Assembly (NCBI GenBank): GCA_025766275.1
Contig: JAFKAC010000003.1
Coordinates: 1,860,001-1,924,000, forward strand
Direction of reading: 5' to 3'
Origin: Lactarius indigo
Taxonomy: Eukaryota; Basidiomycota; Agaricomycetes; Russulales; Russulaceae
DNA length: 64,000 nucleotides
Part shown: one piece after another, positions 1-11,428 of the stretch
Layout of the letters: each line of letters opens with the position of its first letter
How positions within the stretch are numbered: position 1 is the stretch's first letter
Translations under genes and position numbers: made by a program
Notes under the pieces: model-generated
Told to the model about the DNA's origin: nothing
Database searches by the model: none
What the model saw: only the letters and a program-made list of their open reading frames with translations

Positions 1-37
1 TCTGAGAGGGCTGCTTAAGGGGTCGCCTAACTAAGTT

Positions 38-1089
38 GTGATAAAGATTGCGATTGCGAACCACCCAGACGCGAAGCAGCTTCCACACCCGATCAAAGCG
101 ATTATCGCGGGCGCTGCACCCACTGCACACCTGCTCGCTCAGCTGGAAGACAAAGGCTTCCAGCCTGTCCATGTTTATGGCTTGACGTACGTACCATTCG
201 TCCTCCTTGAGCTGTCATGTTGAGCGGTCCTATTACAGTGAAACCTATGGGCCTTTTACTCGCAATTACTCCCGGCCCTCTTGGTTTGCGCTCCCCCTTT
301 CTGAGAGGGCCAAGCTTTCTGCTCGGCAGGGGCACGCTTTTGCCACCGCCTCCCCGGTCCGCGTCGTCTATCCCACAAAATCCCCCGGTGATAAGCTCGT
401 GGACGTCCCCCGCGACGGTAAGACCGTCGGCGAGATTGTCACACGTGGGAACATCGTCATGCAGGGGTACTTCCAGGACCCCGACGCCACGGCTCGCGCC
501 TTCGAGGGCGGACACTTCCACTCTGGTGATCTGGCCGTGTGGCACCCAGACGGATCCGTGCAAATTCAGGACAGGAGTAAAGATATCATTATTTCAGGTG
601 GTGAGGTGCGTGTTACCTTACCTCACTTGAGTCCCCAGACTCTCCCCCCGCTGATCGGCAACGTTAGAACGCTTCGTCGCTTGCGATCGAACAAGGTAAA
701 TTCTCTATTTTCCACAGGCCTGTCGTAAGCAACTCATGCTCTGATCGCAGAATTGGCAGGTCACCCCGACGTCCTCGAGGTGTCCGTCGTGGCGCGTGAG
801 CACCCCAAGTGGGGCGAGCGCCCGATGGCCTTCGTAATTCTGCACGTTGAGCCTGCGAAGCGCTGGGCTGACAAGCATGTCGAGTTTTCCTCGGAACTCA
901 AGGCCTACGCACGCGAGCGCTTACCTGGCTTTGCCGTACCCGAATGGGTTGCCATCGTTGAGGAGTTGCCGGTGCGTTACCATTCACGTGTTATTTTTTT
1001 CTTCTTTCAAACCAGATCGCGCACCTTAGAAAACGTCCACTGGGAAGATCCAAAAAACAGTCTTGCGAAAACGAGTCGCAAAGCTGTAG
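38..1089 (+). CDS. Peroxisomal acyl-CoA synthetase (AMP-binding family), 5' part missing
   Basis: C-terminal two thirds of an AMP-forming acyl-CoA synthetase, which activates a carboxylic acid to its CoA thioester through an acyl-adenylate. Only the part after an upstream acceptor near position 35 is in the window. Visible family motifs in order are a GAAPT segment, the HVYGLTE/TYGP adenylation motif joined across an intron at 187-238, HSGDLAVWHPDG, the hinge motif ending ISGGE at 605, and the C-terminal lid HPDVLEVSVVAREHPKWGER. A last intron (972-1029) leads to KTSTGKIQKTVLRK, carrying the catalytic lysine, then the chain ends in A-K-L followed by TAG at 1087-1089. AKL is a type-1 peroxisomal targeting signal, so beta-oxidation or another peroxisomal pathway is likely. 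The exon boundaries between 606 and 752 are not resolved. The substrate cannot be read from the sequence. Confidence 0.85.
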
Positions 1090-1395
1090 TGACGTTGTGC
1101 TGCGTTCGATCTAATATATAGTTTATACCCATACTATCGATATCGTAAAGAAAAGACATCATTGGTACGTAGCTCTTGCCATCAATCAAAAAATGTTCTG
1201 CAAGTGGAGGATCACGTATGACTGTTGGTGACAGTGATGGTGGTGTCATGAATGGATGGATGCGCGTGCATGAGCTGAAACAGAGAAACGAGGGGAGACC
1301 ACAGATGGAGAAGTGATATACAGCAACGACGACTAGTGCATGATTATATAGTAGGTCATACGAGTCCATTTGTCTCGTCGGGTGGTCGCCTATAA

Positions 1396-4300
1396 TTAAC
1401 TGATGTCAAGTGGGGACAGCCGTAACACGCGGAATGTGTCGCCGTCCCGTTCGCAAAGATATACACTATCGTCCTGTCGTCCGAGAAATAAGATTTCGCT
1501 GCGCGAGTGTTCGCCCTCGAAATCCCCGCTGCCAAACTCCTGGCGCGCAGACGATTTTCCTGCACCGATGCCGGGCCTCCTCACAGAGACGTTGTGGCGG
1601 GAAGAGTTCCGGGGGAGGGCGGTCACGGTCACAGATGCGGAGGACGATGATGAGGCGGGCGAGCCGATCCTCCAAGTGAAAATTTTGCGGCGGTTCATCT
1701 GGAAGGGCGGTGCCGTGAAATGAGGGAGCACGTCGCGGGAGGCATCTGCCGGCCGTAACAGAGCATCGGTCAGATCCACCGCCTCGAATCCACCTTGGCG
1801 CATGGCTACCAGAACCGAACGGTCCTGCAAGTCAAACGCCTCGAGGCGCTTGATATCACCGAGACGCCCGGAATGAAGGAGTTGCCCGTCGACGTCCTCG
1901 TCTGAGGTCCAAAAGAAGCGATCTTTCAAGACGGACCTCCCCCGGCCATCAACTATGGCCGTACTGTGGCCACCCCTAGAGGAATAGAATAACGCCGGAG
2001 GACCAAAGAGTCTTGGCTGTGATAACAAAGAGATAGGTTGAAGTAGAGGATTTCCAATGCAAGCGCTGCTGTCCACCGGCGACTCTCCGGTGGTCGTTCT
2101 AATCGGTGTAGGTCCAAACGGTTGCGAAGGATCCACACAATGCTGCCGCAGATCCTTCAGTAGAACAAACTCAGTCTCTTCTTCCCGTCGTACGGGGAGG
2201 TCAGGAGGCAAGAGAGCTTCTCGATACCAGGCGTGCATTCGAGATAAAGTCCAAGGTCCTGCATATTTTTGAGCCATACGTTCAAGCTCAAATTTTTAAA
2301 ACTTCGACTGACCATGGACAACGCCTTTGGGATCACGATAAAACCATCGTGATGGTGGCGCCGCAGGAGGAACAGGGAGGCCCGGCGGCGTGAACTGCAC
2401 TTGCGACAGATCCACATCTGCATTTCCGTTGACTTCTGGCTCATACACGCTGCGGTATTGCAAAAAGGACGGATATGTCGGGGGGATCACGTATTCATCC
2501 ACGATCGAAGCAAGCGGGAAGTTCGGTGAAAAGGACAGTTGTTGGAAGGTCGTATAAGGGCCAGAAGGTATTGGGCTGATATCCTCGACTTTGGATGCTG
2601 TCCCGCTAGCGGTACGTTGGGTCACATTGGGTTGAGAGGTAGACGGTGAGGCACCACCAGCGAGTGTTGTTCCAGTCGAGACCTCAGTGGTGACAGAAAC
2701 CAACGATGGGACCGAAAATCCAACGTTTACATTGACATTGGTGGTATCTTCTACTGCAGGTGGGGCATCTGCGTCAGGACCAAGAAGGTCGTCTACCTGG
2801 AGTTCACGTGCACGCCTGCGTGCGGCTCTCCGTTCGGCTCGTCCAAGCCGGACTTCACGGACCCGAACGGTAGCAGGCTCGAGGCCAAACACGTTCTGTG
2901 AAAAGACGAGGAAAACCTCGACTAGATCATCGCCTTGTAACTGTAGTTCCAAGGAGCGTGGGGAATCTGGCAGAATGAAGGTGCGTGACAGTCCAAGGGC
3001 TGTCCGATAAGTGCCAGCGAACAGTTCAACTTTCTCCCCATTTTCACCACATAAGATAGCAAGAAAGCTGTCGTCGAAGTGTCAAGACAACCAGTTCAGT
3101 TACGGGGGGTCAAACTTACCTCTTTTTGTTGGTCTCTACTGCCTTGATCATCAGAGATCCTTTTGTCCCTGGTAATTTGACATACTCGAGCTTCGGTGGT
3201 GGGACATGTGGTGGGGTCAGCCCTTGTTGTTTCCGAGCGCTGCCGTCAGCGCTATCCACACGAAGTTGCAGTGAATCTGCGCCATCCTCAGAACGGCGGT
3301 GGGAAAACGCGTTACTAATGATGCGCGAAAAAAAACGCGAGTGAGGAAGCACAGGGGTTGGTATGGGATTCACCCCAGTCTCGGAGCTTTGAGGATGAGC
3401 AGCAGGAGAGGGCGATGACCTGAATGGAGATCGTGATCGATGTGTGGGGCGTCCCCCACGTACAAGAGCATCTTGTGAATCCCGGGGCTGAGGTGTCGAG
3501 AGCGAAGGTTCGGACTGCCCTCCGGGCGTTGAAAAAATACCGTCCAACAATGACCATCTCCTTCGAGGACGTCTGCTACCATGAGTATCACTGCTCTGTC
3601 TGGTGCCGTTACTCTGTGCACCCGGTGAAGCAGGAGCACTGGGAGTATCTTCATCGCCGGTAGCAACAGGATGGGATTGGGCAATGAGGATCGCCTGTTG
3701 AGGAAGTCGCGTGCCAGGAGGTGGCAGGTCCGGGAGGCGACTTTCCAGAAGTGCTTCGGCGAATGATATAGGGTCATTGACAGGTGCGCCACTGGTATTC
3801 TCGTTCTCGTCATCGTCATCAGGATCCGGGTGAAGTACCGGGGGGTTTGCAAGCCGTGGGCTCCTCGAACTCATCGCAGGGACAGGGACGGGGACAGATC
3901 CTGGGGATGTTAAGAGTGCTTGTCGGAGAGTAAGGAGAGTAGGAGTAGGAGACGGAGGCATACTTGGACGAGGTTCGGCACGGATTCCAGAGAGATCAAG
4001 GTCAGCGGGACGCATCGCTCGACGAAAACCAGTGGGAGTGAGCGTAGCTGTCGAAAGTGGGCGACTACTATGTGGTGGCACTCCACCTAGCCCCGACGCA
4101 TTGCTAGCAGATGATTCCGCTGGCATCATCGAGCTCGTCCGCTCATCCAGAGCCTGGCTACCACTTGCGCCTGCTGCGACGACATTAATTGCCTCATCGT
4201 CGCTGTGGGAATCTTCCATCCAATCGCTTTTCACGTCCGTGCTGCGGTTGTTATCCAACTCGACAACTTCAGTTGGTCGTCGCGGGATCGCGCCTCTCAA

Positions 4301-5651
4301 GACATCGTTAACTGATGTACTCCGACCTCCAGCCTCACAAAGAGACGTAGCCGAAGCTTGTCTCACAGGCTGTGGAGGTGGTGACGGACTTCTATAAGAA
4401 GGGGGACGACCCGAAGGAATGTAATTAATGGCAGGGGGAGGGCATATAGGCTGAGGAGGTGTTTGGGGCTGAGTCTTGGCGGGTTTTTTAGGTTGTGGCA
4501 CTTTCGAGAAGAATGCGGCACCTGCTGATGGTGATCGTCGGACGGACATATTCCTCTCTAGGTTCGGGCGTGGGACGGCCATTTTCTCAAGGGAAAATAT
4601 GTCTCCAGGCGCGGCTCTGCGCTGCTTCTCCCGTTCGCGGCGAATTTCGACGTCTAGACGCCATTCGACTGCCTTTTTGATCTCGTCGAGAGCGTAGACT
4701 CGCACACCGTCCCGACGACCAGAGATAGCTACCAGAACACCTCGATGCTCCATGACCACGACGCTTTTGAAACTGACGCGACGAATTAAGGCATATGACG
4801 CCGGCGCAGGAGGAGAGACTAGAGGTAATACGTCCAGACCTTGAGCATGGCAAAGAAGAAGGTAGTGGGGGGCCAGGAAGGTACCGCTGGTGGGTGGAGA
4901 GTTGAAGTGTGAAGGGGAGAGGTGACTCGTTAGAACGGACAAAGAGAGCCCTAATTCGGACAAAGAAGGTGATGGTAAAGATGGGGGCGGAGTAGAAGGT
5001 CGGGGCACCGGAACGAGTGAAGAGGCCCGTGAAGGGAGAGCAGACCCATCTGGAGTATCGGATGTTCGCTCATGATGAGCTGGGGCACTGGGCGATGGCG
5101 GTATAGGTTCACGTCTGTGAATTAAGTGCGAGAAGAAACCCGAAATCCGGTTAGGAGACCGACCCTGTGTAGAACGGGAGTAAGCACATGAAAACAAGAC
5201 AGAGTACGAAAATAACCTCGACAGCTGGGCGAGAGAGATGACCTCTACGGGGAGAGGGAAGGGGTGTGCTCGAACTTGACCCAATACTTCTCTGGGCCGA
5301 AGGCACGCCATCGTCATCGCTGAGGGAAGGGACGTCAGGAGAGCGAGGGAGTGGGGGAGACTCTAGTGGTTCTGTGACTTGAACGGTGGGAAGACTATGG
5401 ACGCTGGCTGAATCGTGTACACTGGGGACTGGGCTGCTGGACATCGGTGATGGAGCGGTAGGATTCGGGTCTAGGATCGGCAGGTTAGTCGCCGCCATCG
5501 TCTTGTCGTCTTGTTGCAAATTGTCTGCCTTGAGGTTAATTTGTTCGAGACGACCGTCACCGTCAAAACGATCGGAAGCTTCATTACAGTGGGCCAGCCC
5601 TTCTTCTACTAAGGGTATTGACGAGGTTAAAAGGACTGACTGCTGGGACAT
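1396..5651 (-). CDS. Large CNH-like and GYF domain protein
   Basis: One long minus-strand gene assembled from several open frames. The N-terminus (ATG at 5651, MSQQSVLL) and the middle are Ser/Pro-rich and disordered. Two blocks look like pieces of a citron-homology (CNH) beta-propeller: around 4600-4850 (VVVMEHRGVLVAISGRRDG, VRVYALDEIKKAVEWR) and around 2800-3200, where LPGTKGSLMIKAVET continues over an intron (about 3067-3119) into SFLAILCGENGEKVELFAGT and FILPDSPRSLELQLQGDD. A GYF adaptor domain follows near 2200-2350: WFYRDPKGVVH joins GPWTLSRMHAWYREALLPP over a short intron. GYF domains bind proline-rich peptides, and this protein is itself very proline-rich. The last part (about 1400-2100) matches nothing I recognise. 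Role is unknown; an adaptor in signalling, traffic or RNA control is inference. The gene converges on the acyl-CoA synthetase with about 300 bp between them that hold nothing recognisable. Confidence 0.7.
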
Positions 5652-5794
5652 ACAATGACGACGAAAAAGACGAGACAAAGCAGATAAAGCCCAGCCCACA
5701 CTCCAAGTGTTGACCAAGAGGCTGACCTATTTCCCATTTAAAGTAGCTACTTCACACGATCGCGCATAGCTTCGTCGCTTCAACACACATCCAC

Positions 5795-6582
5795 TCAATC
5801 TTCCTCCTCTTCGTCACCACCTTCCTCCTTCTTGGCAGCCGCTGCCGCGCGCTTGCGCTTGACACGCCCAGGACGACCACCTCCGTAAGGTGACGTAAGG
5901 GCAAAGTCAATGTGCTTTTGGGAATCGAGGCGGACGACAAACGAGGGAACATTGACTATTTGCTTCCCCACCCTGTAGAATGGTTGAACATAAGAACAAG
6001 TACCTTTGCGGGTGACGCACCGGATATGGCGCTGCCTGATCAAAACTCGGGCATGATGGATGCTCTTCGCAAGGCCGAGCTTGAATACTTGTGTCTGCAA
6101 GCGACGCTCTAAGAAGTCTTCAATTTTAAGAGCAAGCACGTAATCGAGACGCATGCGCGTCTCGTCGAGCACGCCGATCCGCACGAGACGACGGATGAGT
6201 GCATTGCCCTCGAAAAGACGCTTTGGGTCTTTATCGTCGAGCTTGAGAAGCTCACGGGCGGCACGACGGATTTTGGATAAAATGAGTGCAATACGCCAGA
6301 TCTCACGCTTGTTGCGGAGGCCGTACTCGCCCGCGAGCTGTTTAGCTACCCATGAGCAATAATTGTAGAGCGGCGACACGAGACAAACCTTCAGCTCGGA
6401 GTCGAGACGTGCAGATCCGAAAGGTCGACGGGGGACCTTATAACTGGGGCACGGCTGAATCAGCGTCGTGTATCCCTCCACCGAAGTGGATCTTGAACTC
6501 ACGTCTTGGAATGATTCCTCGGGGCCCTGAATATTATGCGTCAGAAATTTTCTCTCGGATCGGATCACAAATACCTAGGCAT
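5795..6582 (-). CDS. RPS9: 40S ribosomal protein S9 (uS4)
   Basis: Complete small-subunit protein uS4, which binds 18S rRNA early in 40S assembly and helps decoding accuracy. The ATG at 6582-6580 opens an 8-nt first exon, followed by a 24-nt second exon; together they give [11 protein letters not shown], joined to YKVPRRPF. Two further introns lie in frame and would be read through in a naive translation: one between DSELK and LAGEYGL, the other inside RQRHIR/VGKQIV. Spliced length is about 193 residues, as in other eukaryotes. The S4 RNA-binding segment ([33 protein letters not shown]) is intact, and the tail is acidic (GGDEEEED). It is divergently arranged with RPL21 across 246 bp. Confidence 0.97.
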
Positions 6583-6828
6583 TCTTGTCGAGGATAAGAA
6601 GGGGACCTGGCTTGAACTTGAGCGATGATAAAGGAACGGCCAAAGTAGCGCGACACCGACGTTGGGAGAGGCGCCACAACTGTATAGCTAAGAAGACAGC
6701 CACTCGGTAATACCCGAACACTCAATCAACTCCTCACTCTAACACATTCTGCCTCTTCGTCAACGATCGTACGTGTCTTAATCACCCTGTCTGCTTACTT
6801 GTAAACTCAAGGGGGGATAGTACTCGAA
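6583..6828. promoter_or_regulatory. Bidirectional promoter of RPS9 and RPL21
   Basis: This 246-bp gap separates the start codons of two divergently transcribed ribosomal protein genes, so it must hold both promoters and both 5' untranslated regions. It contains pyrimidine-rich runs and a CGATCG/GTACG stretch near 6764-6775. No clear TATA box is placed for either gene. Co-regulation is expected from the arrangement; the responsible factor cannot be named. Confidence 0.7.
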
Positions 6829-7475
6829 ATGCCGCACTCTTTCGGTTATAGGGCGCGCACGCGCCATATGTTCAAGAGGGGCTTCAAAGGTACACATACA
6901 TTCCCTTTGGGTCTTTCTGGGTTCGATAATGATTATTTATGACAGAGCATGGCCCAATCAAACTCTCTACATACTTGATCCCCTATCGTGTTGGGGATAT
7001 CGTCGACATCAAGGCCAATGCAGCACAGCAAAAGGGGATGCCCCACAAGTTCTACCACGGGTCTGTATTTAGCATCTCAGACACCTTACTCTCTTAATGC
7101 ATCCCACAGACGGACCGGAATTGTTTACAATGTAACCCCTCACGCTGTGGGAGTCATCGTTAACAAGGTTGTTGGGAATCGTTATATCGAAAAACGCGTG
7201 AACATTCGCGTGGAGCATATTCGACACTCCAAATGTCGGCAAGAATTCCTAGACAGGGTGAGCCGCAACCATGATGCTCATGTAGAGGCCAAGGTCAACG
7301 GCGGTACGTGTTCACAGTGAGAACTTACCCTTCCTGTTCGCTCATCCCTTCTCGTTCTGTAGAGCGCGTTAATTTGAAGCGAGTCCCCGTCCTTCCTCGA
7401 GGTGCCCACACGGTCTCTGCCTCGTCCAACAAACCACAAACTATTGTACCTGTACGATACGAGACCACCATTTAA
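6829..7475 (+). CDS. RPL21: 60S ribosomal protein L21 (eL21)
   Basis: Complete large-subunit protein eL21. The first exon gives [20 protein letters not shown], the second starts [18 protein letters not shown], the third [15 protein letters not shown], and the last [18 protein letters not shown], ending VRYETTI and TAA at 7473-7475. Three GT-AG introns interrupt it. The spliced product is 160 residues, the usual family length, with no break. It shares its upstream region with RPS9. Confidence 0.97.
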
Positions 7476-7752
7476 ATCAACGACAGGAAACCCCGCCGAT
7501 TATTCTTCATACCTTTTACTTGTATCTTGTCCCATGCCATTAACTGTGCGAACTCCTCCCCAAAACGAGAAATCACGGCTGAACTATGTTTACGTAAGTC
7601 GTGAAGTAAAGAGTGTCGTGCTAAGATCAACGAATGAATGCCAACGAAAGAATGTCCATGCTAATCCATCACCATAAAGGGTCAGGAGTGTCCAACTGTC
7701 CGATATACAAGTCTGTTGCCGGTAGTGGCCTATAGTGTCCCATGATAAAAAG

Positions 7753-9762
7753 TTAAATTTGTACGGTAAACCACCCCAACATGGCACCAATGAACCCAAG
7801 CGTGATTGCCAACCAGATACCAGTAGGTAAGGGCGAAACCGCGCCATTTCCATTAAACGGTACAAAAGAGCCTGTTGGGGACGCCGTCCCGCTGGAAAAC
7901 GAACCTCCAGTCCCGCCACCAGTGAGATTCGCACCGTTAGGCTACAAAAAAAATAAAGAAATAGTTGATGCCAGTGCAAAGACGCAAGCAGATGACTTAC
8001 TCCGATGGGACGTGAATTATCTTGGAACTGGCAGGTGCTCGAGGTGCAGATACATTGACCCTTGATAGGGTCCCAGAATGGAGTCGAACAATTCGCAGGC
8101 ACTGAAACAAGGAGTTAGATTATATCTGTGGCGAATACGGTGTTTGTGAGTGCAACATACAACGGAAGCGCGCTTGCTGGCCATTGGAAGTGTCCTGCGT
8201 CGGGTTAGGATTGTCGGGAGTGGGTGGTACTCCTGGGCAGCCATACTATGATCTCATCAGAAAGTGGGCAAGACGAACTGAGATCACGGTACAGACACAA
8301 GTAAAGAAAGGGAAGTCAGGGAAGTCGCAGTGGCTAAGTAGACCCTGTTCATTGGCGGGGATACCGTCGCAGATAGCTTGATCGACCTGTGGTGTCGTAC
8401 ATTTGAGAGCAGCGACAGAATCCAGCTGGGAGACGGGGACTGGGTTCTGAACCCAGGCTAGCAACTGCTCGGTTGAGACAATCCAAACTACACACTGATC
8501 AGATGGCAGTTAAGACAGAATGTATAATGACTCACCATTTTGTTGGACTTGTGCCCAATCAAGGAAGGCGTTTATCATATTGATGGTCGAATTTGAAACG
8601 GTGACGCCAGGGTACGTGGTCTTTAAAAAAATATTTGAGAAAATAAATTCAAATCAAGAGCCACCGAAACTCCGTACCGAAGTATGAATGGGGTGAGTGT
8701 AAAGACCGATGGGCTGCCGGTTCCCATTATAGTGGGCAGTGAAAGTATTCTTCATGTACTCCAAAGTCGCCGAGTCATTGACCTGGCTCGCACCATTTGC
8801 ATTATCACTGGCGGAAAATGTCAGTAAATGGCGATCAGGAAATGTGCAGTACTGACAGCCAAGGATCCATGAGGTGGGGCCCTGCAACGCCGCGATTGTC
8901 GAAAAAGGCATACATAGGGACTTCCCAAAAACCTGGTAGCTTTGGCTCTCCTTTGCAAGTTCCAGGAACGCTGAGACAATTATTGGCCATGCCATTGTCG
9001 AGAGTATAGGGCCAATAAGCGTCCGTGTTCGGGTCGGTGACGGGTATTGAAGCACTGGCGCTCGAGTCATACGTGAAGCGAGCGGCAGCGAGATGTTTAA
9101 GGGTGTCAACGGTATAATTTAAAAACGGGGCACGAAAGCCAATTATAGAAGAAAGAGGTATGCCAGCTAGAGCGTTAAGAGCGATGAGGTTGCCGTCGAT
9201 TTCGTCGTTCGGTGGGGAACCGACATGTGTCATGCTATGAAATGGGTCAAGTGATTGAATCGAACGGAGAGGAGAGGTAACTAACGTATGGTCAGCGATC
9301 TCGTTGCCGGCGACGAACCAGTCGGTGACGAGAGTATAGTTGGTATAATTTAGCGAAGTATAATAAGTAATTTTGGGCTGACAGCCATTAGGATTTTTGC
9401 GGTGGGCAAGGAACTGGTTGACGGAATCGAGGGTGTAGGACTGAATAGCATCGTCGGCAGTGTAGACAATGAATTGAGGAACGTCAGACTGCCAGAGAAT
9501 AAGAGTCAGAATTTAGCCCCAGCAACGAATTGGATTTATAACGGGGGGGCAGGGGACGAGGGCGGAGACGGAGGGAGGGACGCACAGGACTAAGCCCACC
9601 AGGCGGGTTGGGGCTAGCGCAATTGCAATTGGGGAGCTTGCACTGTGACGGGTCGCAGGAATATCCCGCAGACTCAGGACTGGTGGTGGGACCGTCGATG
9701 CCTCCGTCCTGGGCGAGGGAGAGAGCGGGGAGGAGAACGGCGAGTATGAGAGCTGGCAACAT
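7753..9762 (-). CDS. Chitin-deacetylase-like polysaccharide deacetylase (CE4), likely GPI-anchored
   Basis: Secreted carbohydrate esterase family 4 enzyme that removes N-acetyl groups from chitin-type polymers at the cell surface. ATG at 9762 starts a signal peptide (MLPALILAVLLPALSLAQ). A Cys-rich segment (CDPSQCKLPNCNCASP) follows. CE4 motifs in order: motif 1 as YTADDAIQ, so TADD replaces the common TFDD; motif 2 DHTMTHVG with the two metal-binding histidines, joined over an intron at about 9234-9284; motif 3 GFRAPFLNYT. A Cys-rich C-terminal segment (CICTSSTCQFQ) precedes a Ser/Thr/Gly linker (LTGGGTGGSFSSGTASPTG) and a terminal hydrophobic helix (GIWLAITLGFIGAMLGWF), typical of a GPI-anchor signal. 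Both aspartates of motif 1 are kept, so activity is plausible. It could act on another acetylated glycan. Several introns split the 3' half. Confidence 0.85.
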
Positions 9763-10474
9763 GGCAGGAGAAAGGCGAGAACGCAAGGAGAGTGAAAATA
9801 AAATAAAACAAAAAAGAAGGGAGGGGCTGCAGCCAGGGCAGTAACGAGAAGGCCTGAGAATGATGGTAAGGAGCGTGTCAGCGTGCCAGAGTAAGGGTGG
9901 GATGATCCTGTCACCTGTCAACTGAGTGTGATTTCATTTTACCCTAAATTTAGACATCTCTTCGACCTAAACGGTGTTCGTTTCCACGCGTCGGCTTATT
10001 TCTCCCGATTATGTCCTCTGTGGAGATATGATCCCGATCATTTTCTTCCACGTGGTCATCCAGTTCGTTATAAAAGGCAACACTCACACTGTTTCATCCC
10101 CATCGCACCTCAAGTCAAATTACAGACCCTGTCTTGTGACCCATGCCTGGTCTGTGCCAATGTAGGGCGAATAGCATTGGGACGTCTTAGTGCTCTTTAC
10201 ATCTCTGAACCATGTGGGAGATGCAGGGCCGGTGGTTCCTACATACATGTGTGCGTTCTGTGTAACTTGGTACAATACGATACTCTGGTTCAATTTTACC
10301 TTGCCGTAATGATCACGTGTTGAGTTACCACTGCGCGTCGCGTCGCCACTCCGTTTACAAGGTCGCGTCGCGGAGCCGCGGGAACCGTGTCTCGCTTCTA
10401 TAAAGCAAAGCGTCAACGCTTCCCGCCGCCGCATCCTCACGCTCCTCGCCACCCGGCCCCTTCCACGTCATTTC
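9763..10474. promoter_or_regulatory. Divergent intergenic region, CE4 deacetylase / homeodomain gene
   Basis: About 710 bp without a supported gene. It holds an ACGCGT motif near 9986, a TATA-like ATAAAAGG near 10070 and another (TATAAAG) near 10399, the latter about 75 bp before the homeodomain ATG. A GC-rich block with repeated GCGTCGC units lies at about 10334-10380. Open frames here are short and have no recognisable content. Confidence 0.45.
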
Positions 10475-11362
10475 ATGGCTCCAATCCGCGCCGACCTTCT
10501 CCGCTCCGAGTCCTCATCTAGTCTTGGCTCTTCGTCCGACGAGCATGTTTTTAGTACTTCAAGCTCGAAGCGCACCCGCAAGCGCTTCACTGGCTCTCAG
10601 CTCGCCATGCTCGAGCAGCTCTTCCACCACGCCTCCCACCCATCGCGCGAACAACGCGAATCGCTCGCCCAAGAGCTCAATTTGTACGAATACGTTTCCT
10701 CCCTCTCTTTCCCCCCTCACCCACCAGCTACTCAGGGAGCCCAAAGCTGTGACGATATGGTTCCAGAATCACCGCCAGAACGAGCGCAAGGCTTCCATCG
10801 CCGCAGACTCGACTTTGTCCTCTCCGTTGGTCCGTCCGACACCGCGCAGGCCCCGCTCGTCCATCCCCCACTCGTTCTCGTCGCCCTATGCGCCCCTGAC
10901 ACCGCTCACGAAGCGGCCGACGCTCGAGGTCATGGCTCGACGCTCTGAGCTCCGCACCGCACCCCCACGGACGCCAGTCGAAACGTCCAGACCCAAGTAA
11001 ATCCCTGTGGGACAACATGCCTTCGTCCCCCCTCGCACCCCCCAGCCCTCCAGAGCCTGAGTTTGTGCAGTTTGGCATGCGGAAGCGCAATCACGTGCGT
11101 TCTCTCGAATGGGCTTGTGCAGGCCGCTCGTCTGGAAGGAAAGCGTGCTGCAGAACGTAACGATTACGCAGATAGCGATGACGAAACGGACGAGGAGGAA
11201 TTTCACGAGGCCATCACTCCGATGGGAAGTTTGATGGGGGACGTGAATGGCGATGTTTTTTTGGACAGAAGAAGCGTCAAAGAGAAAAGGCCGAAAGCTC
11301 CAGAAGAAGAGCTCATGGGCGCAGCGCTGCTTCTGTGTGGACTGGGACGTAAGGTATCATGA
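10475..11362 (+). CDS. Homeodomain transcription factor with two apparent frame breaks
   Basis: Starts MAPIRADLLRSESSSS and carries one homeodomain: KRTRKRFTGSQLAMLEQLF, then across a 52-nt intron (10684-10735) the recognition helix EPKAVTIWFQNHRQNERK with the invariant WFQNxR core. A Ser/Pro/Arg-rich tail follows. The frame then stops at TAA 10998-11000, but the next frame immediately continues with SLWDNMPSSPLAPPSPP and EPEFVQFGMRKR, and after SLEWACA it shifts once more into AARLEGKRAAERNDYAD and an acidic stretch, ending TGA at 11360-11362. Both shifts are +1. They could be assembly errors or real lesions; a 28-nt GT-AG intron at 11095-11122 could bypass the second but would be unusually short. 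A nuclear DNA-binding regulator; targets unknown. Confidence 0.8.
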
Positions 11363-11428
11363 GCAAGGTGGTGTCTATAACTGTGTCTAGTGTATCCAGA
11401 TGTATCGAGGAGCGATGCAATATTACGA

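Noticed and set aside
3370..3852. 160-codon minus-strand ORF in the CNH/GYF gene
   Set aside because: It overlaps the well supported long frame of that gene in another frame and is its shadow.
11095..11122. 28-nt GT-AG interval in the homeodomain gene as an intron
   Set aside because: Far below the 45-65 nt typical here, and it would remove SLEWACA, which reads like coding sequence; a frame break is more likely.
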